Source: Deltaproteobacteria bacterium (GTDB lineage: Bacteria > JADJOY01). From it: a DNA stretch of 64,000 bases. The DNA lies in contig JADJOY010000027.1 of NCBI GenBank assembly GCA_016713535.1, forward strand, positions 1-64,000, written 5' to 3'. The position numbers and the translations under genes were made by a program. Below the pieces are notes generated by a model, which did no database searches, was not told the origin of the DNA, and saw nothing but the letters and a program-made list of their open reading frames with translations. Shown here piece after piece: positions 28,912-37,589 of the stretch. The first letter of the stretch is position 1. Every line of letters starts with the position of its first letter.

Positions 28912-30277
28912 GGCTCTTCCGGGAGTTGTGTGGGTGAGCTGACCCCCGGGTGAGGGGGCCGGTGAGATGTGCGGGCGTGCGTGAGCAGGCGGTGGGCTAC
29001 GCTCGGGTCGTGAGAGACACTGACCTCTACGCCCAAATTCTCGGAGTTCGCGACCCCTGGACCGTGAGCGAGGTCCACCTCGACATGCCCGCCAAGCGGG
29101 TCGAGGTCACGCTGGAGCACCGGGCCGGGGCGGCGCTGCACTGCCCGGAGTGCGGGGCCACGTGCCCGGGCTACGACGCGAAGCCGCGCCGGTGGCGCCA
29201 TCTCGACACGTGCCAATTCGAGACGATGCTCATCGCGGACGTGCCGCGCAGCAACTGCCCCGAGCACGGGCCGCTTCAGGTCACCGTGCCGTGGGCGGAA
29301 GCTGGCTCTCGCTTCACCGCGCTGTTCGAGGCGCTGGTGATCGACTGGCTGCGCGAGGCGAGCCTGAGCGGCGTCGCGCGACAGGTCCGCATCACCTGGG
29401 ACGAGGCTGACGGCATTCAGACGCGCGCGGTGCGGCGCGGGCGCGCGCGCCGGGAGCGCAGGCCGCCGACGCGCATCGGAGTCGACGAGACCTCGTTCCA
29501 GAAGCGGCACGAGTACGTCACGGTCGTGATCGATCAGGTCGCAGGCGACGTCGTGCACGTCGCGGACGACCGCAAGCGAGCGAGCCTGGAGACCTACCTC
29601 GCGGGCCATTCGGTCGAGGAACGGGCCGCCGTCGAGACCGTCGCGATGGACATGCACCAGCCCTACATCCAGGCCGTGAAGGCCACGATCCCGTTGGCCG
29701 CGCTCAAGATCTGCTTCGACAAGTTCCACGTGGCGAGCCACCTGGGCCAGGCGGTGGACCGAGTGCGGCGCGAGGAGAACCGCGCGTTGCTCGAGGAGGG
29801 CGACGGCCGCCTGAAGCGAACCAAGTACTTGTGGCTCACGCACCCGGCGAACCTGACCGACGAGCGATGGGCATCGTTCGCAAAGCTGCGCGAGAGCGCT
29901 CTCAGGACGGCTCGCGCGTGGGCGATCAAGGAGCTGGCGATGGAGCTCTGGCGCTACCGCTCGCACGCGGGGGGCGCGCGCGCCTGGAAGCGCTGGCTCG
30001 GCTGGGCGCTGCGGAGCCGGCTGGACCCGGTGATTCGGGTCGCGCGGATGATTCGCGCTCACCAGCTCGGCATCCTCAACGCGATGGTGCACGGGGTGAC
30101 GAACGCGCGCTCCGAAGGCATCAACGCGAAGATCCAGTGGATCAAGTACACGTCGCGAGGATTCCGTAACCGCGAGCGCTTCCGCGACGCGATTTACTTT
30201 CACCTCGGTGGCCTCGACCTCTACCCCGCGGGGATCACGCGCTGATAGGGGTTACCCACACGAAAGCCGGAAGCGCC
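28912..30277 (+). mobile_element. ISL3-family insertion sequence, intact copy with 8-bp target duplication
   Basis: 1366 bp. The left end GGCTCTTCCGGGAGTTGTGT and the right-end complement GGCGCTTCCGGCTTTCGTGT form imperfect 24-bp inverted repeats. The flanks are TCGGGTT (28905-28911) and TCAGGGTT (30278-30285), an 8-bp duplication with one base missing on the left; 8 bp is the size expected for ISL3 elements. It carries one full-length transposase and interrupts an SF0329-like gene. Confidence 0.9.
29010..30245 (+). CDS. ISL3-family transposase
   Basis: 411 aa from the GTG at 29010 ([20 protein letters not shown]). An N-terminal zinc finger ([13 protein letters not shown]) and HTH region precede the DDE domain. 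Readable catalytic segments are [20 protein letters not shown] (first Asp), [20 protein letters not shown] (second Asp), [20 protein letters not shown] and the C-terminal [20 protein letters not shown] (Glu). All are intact, so the element may still move. Translation could also start earlier (an open frame exists from 28950), but the shared sequence between the two copies begins at this GTG. Confidence 0.93.
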   Translation: MRDTDLYAQILGVRDPWTVSEVHLDMPAKRVEVTLEHRAGAALHCPECGATCPGYDAKPRRWRHLDTCQFETMLIADVPRSNCPEHGPLQVTVPWAEAGSRFTALFEALVIDWLREASLSGVARQVRITWDEADGIQTRAVRRGRARRERRPPTRIGVDETSFQKRHEYVTVVIDQVAGDVVHVADDRKRASLETYLAGHSVEERAAVETVAMDMHQPYIQAVKATIPLAALKICFDKFHVASHLGQAVDRVRREENRALLEEGDGRLKRTKYLWLTHPANLTDERWASFAKLRESALRTARAWAIKELAMELWRYRSHAGGARAWKRWLGWALRSRLDPVIRVARMIRAHQLGILNAMVHGVTNARSEGINAKIQWIKYTSRGFRNRERFRDAIYFHLGGLDLYPAGITR

Positions 30278-30647
30278 TCAGGGTTCCGGTGGACGGCAGC
30301 CACTGGCCGTCCGGACAGCGACGATTTCGGGCGTTCGCTGTGCCGGCTTCTCGCGCTTCCAATCGAGAGCGCATTGGACTCCGAGGACTCGGTCATCCGG
30401 GCGCTGGCATTGGTCGATCGGAGATTGGGCAAGAGACGGCTCCGGTCGTTACGACTGCCGCACGAGGCCTCTGACCTGGAGCGTCGGCTTCTCGAGGTGA
30501 GGCTCGAGGCGGAGGGCATAGAATTGAATCCCGGGGCTACTCGACGCCGCTGCAGACGGCACCCGGGGCGCTCGGGGCTAATCGCATGTTCGTCGGGGGC
30601 CGCCGCTGAGCTCTGTGGTGTGCGGGCCACGACAGGAGCCTTCATAG

Positions 30648-31109
30648 ATGAGCAAGGTGACCCCGTTTCTGATGTTCAACCACCAGCTCGAAGCCGCCAT
30701 CGAGTTCTACACTTCGACTTTCCCGGACTCTAGGGTCACGAATGTCGCCCGCGATGGTAGGGATGGCCCCATCAACTCGGCCGAATTCGTCATCGGGGGT
30801 CAGTCCTTCATGGGCTACAACGGCGGATCGTACTTCACGTTCTCCGAAGGCTTCTCACTGTTCGTGGAGTGCGAGGACCAGGAGGAAGTGGACGAGTACT
30901 GGAACAAGCTCGTCGCGGCCGGCGCCACCAAGATGCAATGTGGCTGGATCACGGACCAGTTCGGCCTGTCGTGGCAGATCGTCCCGAAGCGATTCATGGA
31001 GCTCATCGGCGACAAGAACCCCGCGAAAGTGAAAGCCGTCATGGACGCCATGATGAAAATGGTAAAGCTCGACGTGGCGGCCCTGGACAAAGCGTACGAC
31101 GAGGCATAG
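30648..31109 (+). CDS. PhnB-like VOC-superfamily protein
   Basis: 153 aa. It begins MSKVTPFLMFNHQLEAAIEF with YTSTFPDSRV, the signature of the PhnB / 3-demethylubiquinone-methyltransferase-like branch of the vicinal oxygen chelate superfamily, and contains FVECEDQEEVDEYWNKLVAA and CGWITDQFGLSWQIVPKRF. The family folds as a metal-binding dimer. Most members are uncharacterised despite the old methyltransferase name. It is a stand-alone gene, 113 bp past the remains of the SF0329-like gene. Confidence 0.88.
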   Translation: MSKVTPFLMFNHQLEAAIEFYTSTFPDSRVTNVARDGRDGPINSAEFVIGGQSFMGYNGGSYFTFSEGFSLFVECEDQEEVDEYWNKLVAAGATKMQCGWITDQFGLSWQIVPKRFMELIGDKNPAKVKAVMDAMMKMVKLDVAALDKAYDEA

Positions 31110-31140
31110 CGGTTCAACCTGCGAAACCGTCTCGATCGAC

Positions 31141-31227
31141 GTGTTTGCCGGGGCGGGTGGTGTTGGCGGCCTGATCACCGGTCTCGTTGGTTGGCTAACC
31201 TTCACGCGCCAAGAGCTCACGAGGTGA
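31141..31227 (+). pseudogene. Short remnant with one membrane segment
   Basis: 28 codons reading FAGAGGVGGLITGLVGWLTF then TRQELTR and a stop; the frame is open upstream without a good start. It looks like the C-terminal end of a small membrane protein whose front is lost. Weak. Confidence 0.25.
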
Positions 31228-31302
31228 GGTGGTTCTCAGTGCTGCGCCGTGCCCACGTAACCGCTCAGTCGAACCCGCAGGCGGCGGGGTGCAGAGGCGA
31301 CC

Positions 31303-32213
31303 ATGAGTCGGACCGTCCACAGGCTCCGCGCGCTCGGGGCGCGATTGCTCGGCATCCAGGCGACGAAGATCGAGGGCCGCGAGCCTACTCCGGACCCGGC
31401 ACGAAACCCCGAAGACCTGGATGTCGTCCTCGGCCGAGCAGAGTTCGGGGATCCGGCAGCGCAGGCGGATCTGGCCGGACGCTACCTGCTCGGTCGGGGA
31501 GTCACCCGGAATCCCCTCGAGGCCGCCCGTTGGTATCAGGCGGCTTCCGAGCAGGGGCACGCTGAAGCTCAGGCGACGCTCGGCGTGCTCTATTACTCGG
31601 GGTGTGGAGTCGAGAAGAACCTGGCGAGTGCCGTCGCTTGGATAAAAAGTCGGTCGCCCAAGGGAACGCCAGCGCTCAGTACAACCTCGGCCTCGCGTAC
31701 CAGCAGGGAATCGGAGTTCGGCAGAGCGATGAAGCGGCGATGGCCTTGTTCCGCTTGGCCGCGGAGCAAGGCCATCCGATGGCTGCGCACAACCTTGGTG
31801 GCTTCTACTATGAGGGTCGGGGCGTAGCCAGGGACCTGGAGGAAGCTGCGCGGTGGGTACGTCTCGCGGCGGATCGAGGTGATCCCGAGGCGCAGTACCG
31901 GCTCGCAGTGATGTACGGAAACGGTGAGGGGTTGGCGAAGGATGTCCTCCTGGCGGTGAAGTGGCTCAGGGCAGCAGCCAGCCAGGGACATGCAGCCGCC
32001 AGTCACTACATTTCCCATCTCGACGCTGAGCTGCAGAAGGGTCGGTCAGCGGATCAGCAGCGAGAATCGGGTCTTCGACGAGCAGAAGGATCGGAAGAGT
32101 CGGGTGCCGGCGCCGCCGGAGTTCGCCAGGGGGACGGAAGAGTTCGCTGCAACGGGTGCGGCTTCTATTCCGCTGATGCAACGTGCCCCATCTGCGGCCA
32201 CGTCATCGGCTGA
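31303..32213 (+). CDS. Sel1-repeat protein with C-terminal zinc ribbon (one frameshift)
   Basis: About 303 aa when joined. Tandem Sel1 repeats are clear: AQADLAGRYLLGRGVTRNPL, AQATLGVLYYSGCGVEKNLA, then after a shift near 31645 AQYNLGLAYQQGIGVRQSDE, AAHNLGGFYYEGRGVARDLE and AQYRLAVMYGNGEGLAKDVL. The C-terminus VRCNGCGFYSADATCPICGH is a zinc ribbon. Sel1 proteins are scaffolds for protein complexes. The shift equals one missing base in a run near GGATAAAAAG. No signal peptide, so likely cytoplasmic. Confidence 0.75.
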
Positions 32214-32521
32214 TGCAGTGGGACGGCGGATCCGCAATCGGGAGTGAGCCCGAGAGCGCAGGCGAGCTCGCGTCCCGCCGAGCGCCGTTCGTGGCGCGGC
32301 TGCCCGTCGAGGCGCGCTCATGAACCTCTGCGACCGGAACCGAGCTCGGTGAAAGCCGCCTCCAGCGTCTCGGTGAGCCGGCGAGCCCGAACGCGGCGCT
32401 CGACGTCGGCGCGGATCGTCGGCCACGCGCTCGCGTCGACCTCGAAGCCATGGGCGCGGCCGAGCTGGCGCGCGCGCAGCTCGCCGAGCGATGGAGCGAG
32501 CGCTCCCGAAGGGGGAGCCCT

Positions 32522-32765
32522 GCGACGCCGTGGTCGACTTCAAAGTCTTCGCGCCCGACGGCAGCGTCTACGGCGAGCACGCGAACAACGCGCTACGCCA
32601 GGAGTCGCGCCGAGGCCAACCGTGGTCACGCTGAGCCAGGCGAATCTGATCGTTCGGATCGAGCCGAAGGATCCGGTCGGCACCTTCACCGTCGTGATCG
32701 ACGTCCGGTCACCGTCGCGAGCGGAACCCTTCCACCTGAAGAATTCGCTCGTGGTCGATCCATGA
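32522..32765 (+). pseudogene. Remnant of a beta-rich protein
   Basis: Two pieces in different frames: VVDFKVFAPDGSVYGEHANN, then LSQANLIVRIEPKDPVGTFT and VVIDVRSPSRAEPF ending LKNSLVVDP. Together they read like the end of one beta-sandwich protein with a break near 32625. There is no recognisable front. Not assigned to a family. Confidence 0.4.
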
Positions 32766-33012
32766 GCGCGGCGCCCGACTTGGCCGGGCGGGCTGATCCG
32801 ACACCTTCGGAACACCGCCTGGCCACGGGACTGGCCGGGGCGCTCGTCGCCACGTCAAATCCTGCGTCTCAGGATGGAGGCGAGGATCGCTCGGGTCGTC
32901 GACGCCGTCGCGGCGACCGGCCGTCGTAGGGATCTTCCGCGGGAGATTGTGCTACCTGGCAAAACGGTAGCGCGCGAAAATCAAACAACGTCGGCCGGAG
33001 CGGGGACTGCTC

Positions 33013-33684
33013 GTGCTTCAACCATTCGCCGAGGATGTCTGGCTGCTGCATCGCCCGCTGCGGTTCTGGGGGGTCGAGACGGGCACGCGGATGACGGTGG
33101 TGCGGCTCGCGGACGGCGGGCTCTTCGTGCACTCGCCGGTCGCGCTCGACGCGGCGACGAAGGCGGCGGTCGACGCGCTCGGTCCGGTCACGGCGGTGGT
33201 GGCGCCGAGCCGCTTTCACCATCTCTTCGTGGGCGAGTGGCTGCGGGCCTACCCCGATGCGACGGCCTTCGCGTGTCCGGGTCTCGAGACGAAGCGTCCG
33301 GATCTTTCCTGGAAGGGCGTCCTCGGCGACCAGCCGGAAGCGCCGTGGCGCAGCGACCTCGATCAGGTGTTCTTCGGCGCGCGCTGGCTCGAGAACGAGG
33401 TGGTGTTCTTCCACGAGAAGAGCCGCACGCTCATCTGCGCGGACCTGATCTTCAATCTGGCCCAGCACTCGTCGCGGATGACGCGGCTCGCGGCGCTCTT
33501 GCTCGGTAATCGCGGGCCCGGCGCCACGTGGCTCGAGCACGTGATCATCCGCGACCGGCGCGCGGCGCGCGCCCAGGTGGACCGGATGCTCGCGTGGCGA
33601 CCGGAACGGATCGCCCTCGCCCACGGCGCGGTGGTGGAGCACGACGGCGCCGACGTGGTCCGGCGCGCGTACGCGTGGTTGTGA
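33013..33684 (+). CDS. DUF4336 protein (metallo-beta-lactamase-like)
   Basis: 223 aa, GTG start. The N-terminus (FAEDVWLLHRPLRFWGVETG) and the segment VVAPSRFHHLFVGEW with His69-His70 match DUF4336 proteins, a branch of the metallo-hydrolase fold that keeps only part of the zinc site. Later segments are VVFFHEKSRTLICADLIFNL and the end RPERIALAHGAVVEHDG. The substrate is unknown. It is a stand-alone gene. Confidence 0.82.
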   Translation: MLQPFAEDVWLLHRPLRFWGVETGTRMTVVRLADGGLFVHSPVALDAATKAAVDALGPVTAVVAPSRFHHLFVGEWLRAYPDATAFACPGLETKRPDLSWKGVLGDQPEAPWRSDLDQVFFGARWLENEVVFFHEKSRTLICADLIFNLAQHSSRMTRLAALLLGNRGPGATWLEHVIIRDRRAARAQVDRMLAWRPERIALAHGAVVEHDGADVVRRAYAWL

Positions 33685-33803
33685 CCGCCGCCGACCGACG
33701 CGCCGCCTGGGCTCGGATCCGGTGCATCGTTCGATCTGGACCGCTCACGCACACCGCGTGAGGCCGGCGACGGGGATGGAACCCCCGTCGCTACGGCCCC
33801 TCG

Positions 33804-33881
33804 GGTGCGGGAGCAAGGTTCCCCGCGCGACGGCATTCTCGTGGTGCGGGGGGCAAGGTTCCCCGCGCGACGGCATGCTCA
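33804..33881. repeat. Tandem direct repeat, two 39-bp copies
   Basis: GGTGCGGGAGCAAGGTTCCC and its copy 39 bp later are nearly identical through CGCGCGACGGCAT. They lie immediately downstream of the flavin-binding-protein gene on the minus strand. The second copy touches the stop codon region. Function unknown. Confidence 0.6.
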
Positions 33882-34898
33882 GTAGAGCTTGCGCTTGTAC
33901 TCGGCCTCGGTACCGGCTTGGACCAGGGTGCCGTTGGCGGCGGCGCGGATGATCGCCGCGGCGAGCCCACCGCTTCGGTTCGCGCGGATGTGGTCGGTCC
34001 AGATCTGTCCGGCGGTCGGCAGCTCGTCGAGAGGCACCTGGAGCGCTCGATCCCAGAGACGGGACGCGGCGATGGCGTCGCACCGTGCAAGCGCGCAGGA
34101 CTCGACCTCGAGCACGAGGACGGCGTGGGGAACCTTGTCCCCCATCGCCATGGAGCGCCGCAGCGCTGCGTCGTCGGTCACGCGCACCACGCCGCGCAGC
34201 TCGAGGGCCCGGTCGTCGCCGGGCACGAGCGCGAGGAACGCCGCCCGCGGATCTTCGACGATGTTGTGGAGCGTGTCGGTGCGCCGGTTGCCGCGCCGGT
34301 CGGGGATGGCAACGGCGGCGTCGCCGAGAACGTGGACGAAGCCCGGCGGGTCGCCCTTGGGGCTCGCGTCGGCGGCCCCGGCGGCATCGACCGAGGTCAT
34401 GACGACGAACGGCGATGCGGCGAGGAAGGCGCGGCTGGTCGGATCGAGGGGGGACGCACCCACGCCCGTCGGCTCGAGCCGCGGCTGAACGTCGCTCCAC
34501 AGGCCCGAACGCAGGATCGCCTTGCCGCAGTGAACGAACGCCTCCTCGACGAGGAGCGTCGCGGGGTCGGCCGCATCGAGCCGCCCGTTGATCCGCAGCG
34601 CCTCGCGCCACCCCGGGATCAGGAACATCGTCGAGGCTGGCGAACCCGCAGTGGCGTCGGCGACCGAGGGAATCGCGAGACGGGCGCGGCCCGCCACGGA
34701 AGCGAACCCCGCGCTCCCGCCGATGCCGGCCGCGCGGCGCCGCCCGTCGCGGTCGACGTACCCCAGCACCGCGAACGGCGACCGCGCGAGCAGGGTGGCG
34801 CAGTGGTGGTCGAGAAAGTCGATCGACTTGAGCATCGCGGGGAGCTGGCGGCTCCCGACCGCGCTCTCCAGGCTCTCGACGTCGCTGAGGAAGTTCAT
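33879..34898 (-). CDS. Pyridoxamine-phosphate-oxidase-like flavin-binding protein
   Basis: 339 aa from ATG 34898. The C-terminal half carries the DR2398-type PNPOx signature: FLAASPFVVMTSVDAAGAAD, ASPKGDPPGFVHVLGD, AIPDRRGNRRTDTLHNIVED and AAFLALVPG. The N-terminal half has related strands (FAVLGYVDRDGRRRAAGIGG and FLIPGWREALRINGRL) and the helix LLVEEAFVHCGKAI, so the protein looks like two PNPOx-like split barrels in tandem. Such proteins bind FMN and reduce small molecules, but the substrate cannot be told. It is divergent from the isochorismatase gene (184 bp). Confidence 0.82.
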   Translation of the reverse strand: MNFLSDVESLESAVGSRQLPAMLKSIDFLDHHCATLLARSPFAVLGYVDRDGRRRAAGIGGSAGFASVAGRARLAIPSVADATAGSPASTMFLIPGWREALRINGRLDAADPATLLVEEAFVHCGKAILRSGLWSDVQPRLEPTGVGASPLDPTSRAFLAASPFVVMTSVDAAGAADASPKGDPPGFVHVLGDAAVAIPDRRGNRRTDTLHNIVEDPRAAFLALVPGDDRALELRGVVRVTDDAALRRSMAMGDKVPHAVLVLEVESCALARCDAIAASRLWDRALQVPLDELPTAGQIWTDHIRANRSGGLAAAIIRAAANGTLVQAGTEAEYKRKLY

Positions 34899-35082
34899 GG
34901 GTTCGGTGACGAGCCGCGCGCGCGCGGCGGGCACCAGCCTATCCGTCCGCGGCCGACTCGTGTCACCGGATCTACATTGGTGAGGCGGTCCTTGCACCGC
35001 TGCTGTGCGGCTGGCGCCTGGGCAGCCCGCGCTCGGAGCGCCGCGAACCGTTCGGGCACGGCGGTCGCAACGCGGGAGGTGC

Positions 35083-35700
35083 ATGCGCAAACGCAGCCCG
35101 AGCCTGCACGGCAACGCCCCGGATCGAGCCCGTGTGGCGGTGCTGGTGATCGACGTCATCAACGACTTCGATTTCCCGGGCGGTGAGCGGCTCGCGCGCC
35201 GCGCACGGCCGATGGCGCGCCCGCTCGCCACGCTGCTCGGGCGGGCGCGGCGTGCCGAGGTCCCGGTCATCTACGTCAACGACAACTTCGGTCGGTGGCG
35301 ATCGAACTTCCCGTCGCTCATCGAGCACTGCGCGGCGAGCCGCGGCGCCCACCTCACCGCACTCTTGCGCCCGGAGTCCGACGACTACTTCGTGCTCAAG
35401 CTCAAGCACTCCGCGTTCTACGCGAGCCCGCTCGAGCTGCTGCTCGAGAGTCTCGGCGTCGACCCCCTCATCCTGACGGGATTGACGGCCGAGAGCTGCG
35501 TCTTCTTCACGGCGTGTGACGCTTACCTCCGCGACTTCCGGATCGTGATCGCCCCCGACTGCGTCGTGTCGGGCGACGCGAGCCGGAAGCGAGCGGCGCT
35601 CGATCACCTTCGATCGATCCTCCGTGCCACGATCCGAGCCTCGTCCCACATCGCCTTCCCCGCGCGGGGCAGGCGAAAGAGCCGGCGACCGGCACGCTGA
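35083..35700 (+). CDS. Isochorismatase-like cysteine hydrolase
   Basis: 205 aa; the ribosome-binding site GGGAGG lies five bases before ATG 35083. The catalytic triad of the family is visible: Asp24 in VLVIDVINDF, a Lys in VLKLKHSAF (about 108) and Cys139 in LTAESCVFFTACDAY. The family hydrolyses amides or isochorismate; nicotinamidase-type and unknown substrates are equally possible here. The basic C-terminal tail (ARGRRKSRRPAR) is unusual. Confidence 0.88.
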   Translation: MRKRSPSLHGNAPDRARVAVLVIDVINDFDFPGGERLARRARPMARPLATLLGRARRAEVPVIYVNDNFGRWRSNFPSLIEHCAASRGAHLTALLRPESDDYFVLKLKHSAFYASPLELLLESLGVDPLILTGLTAESCVFFTACDAYLRDFRIVIAPDCVVSGDASRKRAALDHLRSILRATIRASSHIAFPARGRRKSRRPAR

Positions 35701-35802
35701 ACCGCCCGGCGGCGGGTTCCGGGCCGAGAGCCTCCCGGCAGCGCTCCGAAAAATCGGCGATGTTGCGCCCCCCGATCGACCGCTCCCGTCCGGATCTCCG
35801 CC

Positions 35803-36795
35803 ATGTGTGCCCGCGCCCGCCGCCGTCTCTCGTGTCGCCCGCCGCACTCGCTTCGGCCACTCGCGACGCTGCTCGTCGTCCTCGCAGCGCTCGCGAGCCC
35901 CGCGCCGGCGCTCGCCGACGTCGAGCCGAGCGCCGATCCCCTCGAGGTCGACACCGAGCGCGAGCGCGGCTCGCGACCGCGCTCGTGGGTGAACGGCGAC
36001 CTCGCCGGCTACGTCCAGCCCGGCGCGCGGGCCGGCGGCGCGACCCTCGACAAGGCTCACCTCCACGCGTCGCTCGGCAGCGCGCTACCGCCGATGCGCG
36101 GCGTGCTCGTGACCGGCGAGCTCGAGGTCGGCTACACGCGCTACCGCTTCGACGACTTCGAGGCGCTCGGCGCCGCGGTCTCCGAGCCGATCGAGGACGC
36201 GACGATCGCACGCTTCGGCCCCGGACTGGTGTGGCCGGTCCTCGACGACCTGACGCTGATCGTGAGCGGCGGCGTCGGGTTCGCCGTGGGCGACGGCGCG
36301 CCGCTCGAGCGAGCGCTCACGTATGGCGCGGTCAGCGTGCTCGCGTGGCGGGTGTCGGACACGCTCTCGCTCGCCGCCGTGCTGATCGCGAATTCGCGCC
36401 TCGACGACGATCCGCTGATCCTGCCGGTGGCCGGCTTCGACTGGCAGCCGAGCGAGCGGTGGCGCTTCGAGCTGACCGGCGACATCGCGGGGCCGACGCT
36501 GCGCGGACGCTATCGCCTCGGGGACGAGTGGTGGGCGTCGCTCGCGGGGCGCTGGGAGAGCGACGTCTACAGGATCGAGAGCGACGCGACCGGCCTCGGC
36601 ACGGTGCGCGACGAGCAGCTCACCGCGCTCGCCGGGGTGACGTGGACGCCGTCGCCGGGCGTGGCGCTCGGCCTACGCGCCGGGGCGGCGCTCGCCGACA
36701 CGATCGTGGTGGACGATCGCGACACCGGGCGGGTGGGCTCGGAGCGCTTCGGCGCGAGCCCGGTCGCGGGCGCAATGCTCGAGCTCGCGATCTAG
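35803..36795 (+). CDS. Outer-membrane barrel protein (DUF6268-like)
   Basis: 330 aa. The signal peptide ends LAALASPAPALA. The mature chain shows amphipathic strands: VLVTGELEVGYTRYRFDDFE, LIVSGGVGFAVGDG, LSLAAVLIANSRLDDDP, ILPVAGFDWQPSERWRFEL and WWASLAGRWESDVYRIES, closing with AGAMLELAI. The periodic W-x-P-S-x-x-W-x-x-E-L pattern resembles DUF6268 outer-membrane proteins. No known function; it probably forms a beta barrel. Confidence 0.65.
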   Translation: MCARARRRLSCRPPHSLRPLATLLVVLAALASPAPALADVEPSADPLEVDTERERGSRPRSWVNGDLAGYVQPGARAGGATLDKAHLHASLGSALPPMRGVLVTGELEVGYTRYRFDDFEALGAAVSEPIEDATIARFGPGLVWPVLDDLTLIVSGGVGFAVGDGAPLERALTYGAVSVLAWRVSDTLSLAAVLIANSRLDDDPLILPVAGFDWQPSERWRFELTGDIAGPTLRGRYRLGDEWWASLAGRWESDVYRIESDATGLGTVRDEQLTALAGVTWTPSPGVALGLRAGAALADTIVVDDRDTGRVGSERFGASPVAGAMLELAI

Positions 36796-36892
36796 GCGGC
36801 GGCCCGACCTCTCCTCGGAGGACGCGCGCCCCGTCGGACGCCCGCGCCGGGCGGGCAGGGGCCGACGTCGGCAACGCTCGCCTCTCCTCGGA

Positions 36893-36922
36893 GAGCCCCG
36901 CCTCCCGGCGGGCCGGGGCTCC
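36893..36922. repeat. GC hairpin of the dispersed TCC-loop family
   Basis: AGCCCCG and CGGGGCT arms flank the GCC TCCC GGC core. It lies between the barrel gene and the lipoprotein gene, and may act as a terminator, without a T-tract. Confidence 0.5.
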
Positions 36923-37071
36923 CCAAATGTAGAAATGCGCTCGCGGCATGTCGTTCCTGCTCGACCAGCTCGTGAAATCCACAATCGCGGCGGGGGGCGG
37001 CGGGGGCAGCGTCCGGCGTCGCGCTTGCTCTCTTGGCGCGTGGCCCCTCTCTTCATGCCCCGGAGGTTGCG

Positions 37072-37566
37072 ATGAGCGAGCCCTCCCCGCGCCCACGCGC
37101 GCTGGCTCGACGCCGACTCGGCGTCCGTTTCGTTCCACTTCTGCTCGCGCTCGCGGTCAGCGGGTGCGGTAGCGACCCCGACGACGAGAGCCGCGTTCCA
37201 CAGCAGCCGCCTCTGCCGCCGCCTGTGAGCGCCGGCGCGACGCTCACGGTGACGGTCGATCCCACCGTCCTGCCCGCCGATGGCGAGAGTACGGCCATGG
37301 CGCGGGCGACCCTCACCGACGCCCGTGGGCTACCGCAAGCTGGGCGGCCGCTCGTCTTCACGGCGACGCTCGGCGACATCACCTGGGTCGCGGTCGACCC
37401 GGACGACCCGACCAATCCCTTCCCGACGAGGTGTGTGGCGAGCACAGGCTCGAACGGCAGCGCGGGTTGCACGTTCCGCGCGGGGTTCACGCCAGGGAAC
37501 GCGCTCATCGAGGTGAGCTCGGCCGACCTCGCCCTCTCGAGCTCGACCGCGCTCGGCGTCGACTGA
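37072..37566 (+). CDS. Lipoprotein with bacterial Ig-like (Big_1-type) domain
   Basis: 164 aa; ATG 37072 has GGAGG seven bases upstream. The signal peptide ends LLLALAVSGC, so Cys is the lipid anchor. After a Pro-rich spacer one domain follows with ATLTVTVDPTVLPADGESTA, MARATLTDARGLPQAGRPLV and NGSAGCTFRAGFTPGNALIE, the pattern of invasin/intimin-type Ig-like domains. Probably a cell-surface structural or adhesion protein. It directly precedes the large tandem repeat array. Confidence 0.85.
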   Translation: MSEPSPRPRALARRRLGVRFVPLLLALAVSGCGSDPDDESRVPQQPPLPPPVSAGATLTVTVDPTVLPADGESTAMARATLTDARGLPQAGRPLVFTATLGDITWVAVDPDDPTNPFPTRCVASTGSNGSAGCTFRAGFTPGNALIEVSSADLALSSSTALGVD

Positions 37567-37589
37567 GACCGTTCGCCGCGGCGGCCTAC

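Larger units (their letters stand above)
28662..30530 (+). pseudogene. SF0329-like gene split by the ISL3 element
   Basis: The left part (28662-28911) reads LPKAIHEQLAPSLRGRVDVF and TRYRHAHDGDGRWAIRLDGQ, the conserved opening of SF0329-type proteins. The right part, beyond the insertion (30278-30530), reads SGFRWTAATGRPDSDDFGRS, then DSEDSVIRALALVDRRLGKR and LEVRLEAEGI, the conserved end of the same family. Removing 28912-30277 and one target repeat restores one frame if the left target copy (TCGGGTT) is corrected to the right copy (TCAGGGTT). The gene is therefore disrupted by a recent insertion. SF0329-like proteins are small, of unknown activity, and occur near toxin/immunity loci. Confidence 0.8.

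Noticed and set aside
25104-30277. Composite transposon formed by the two ISL3 copies
   Set aside because: The intact copy has its own 8-bp target repeat inside an interrupted gene, and the outer ends of the pair share no duplication.
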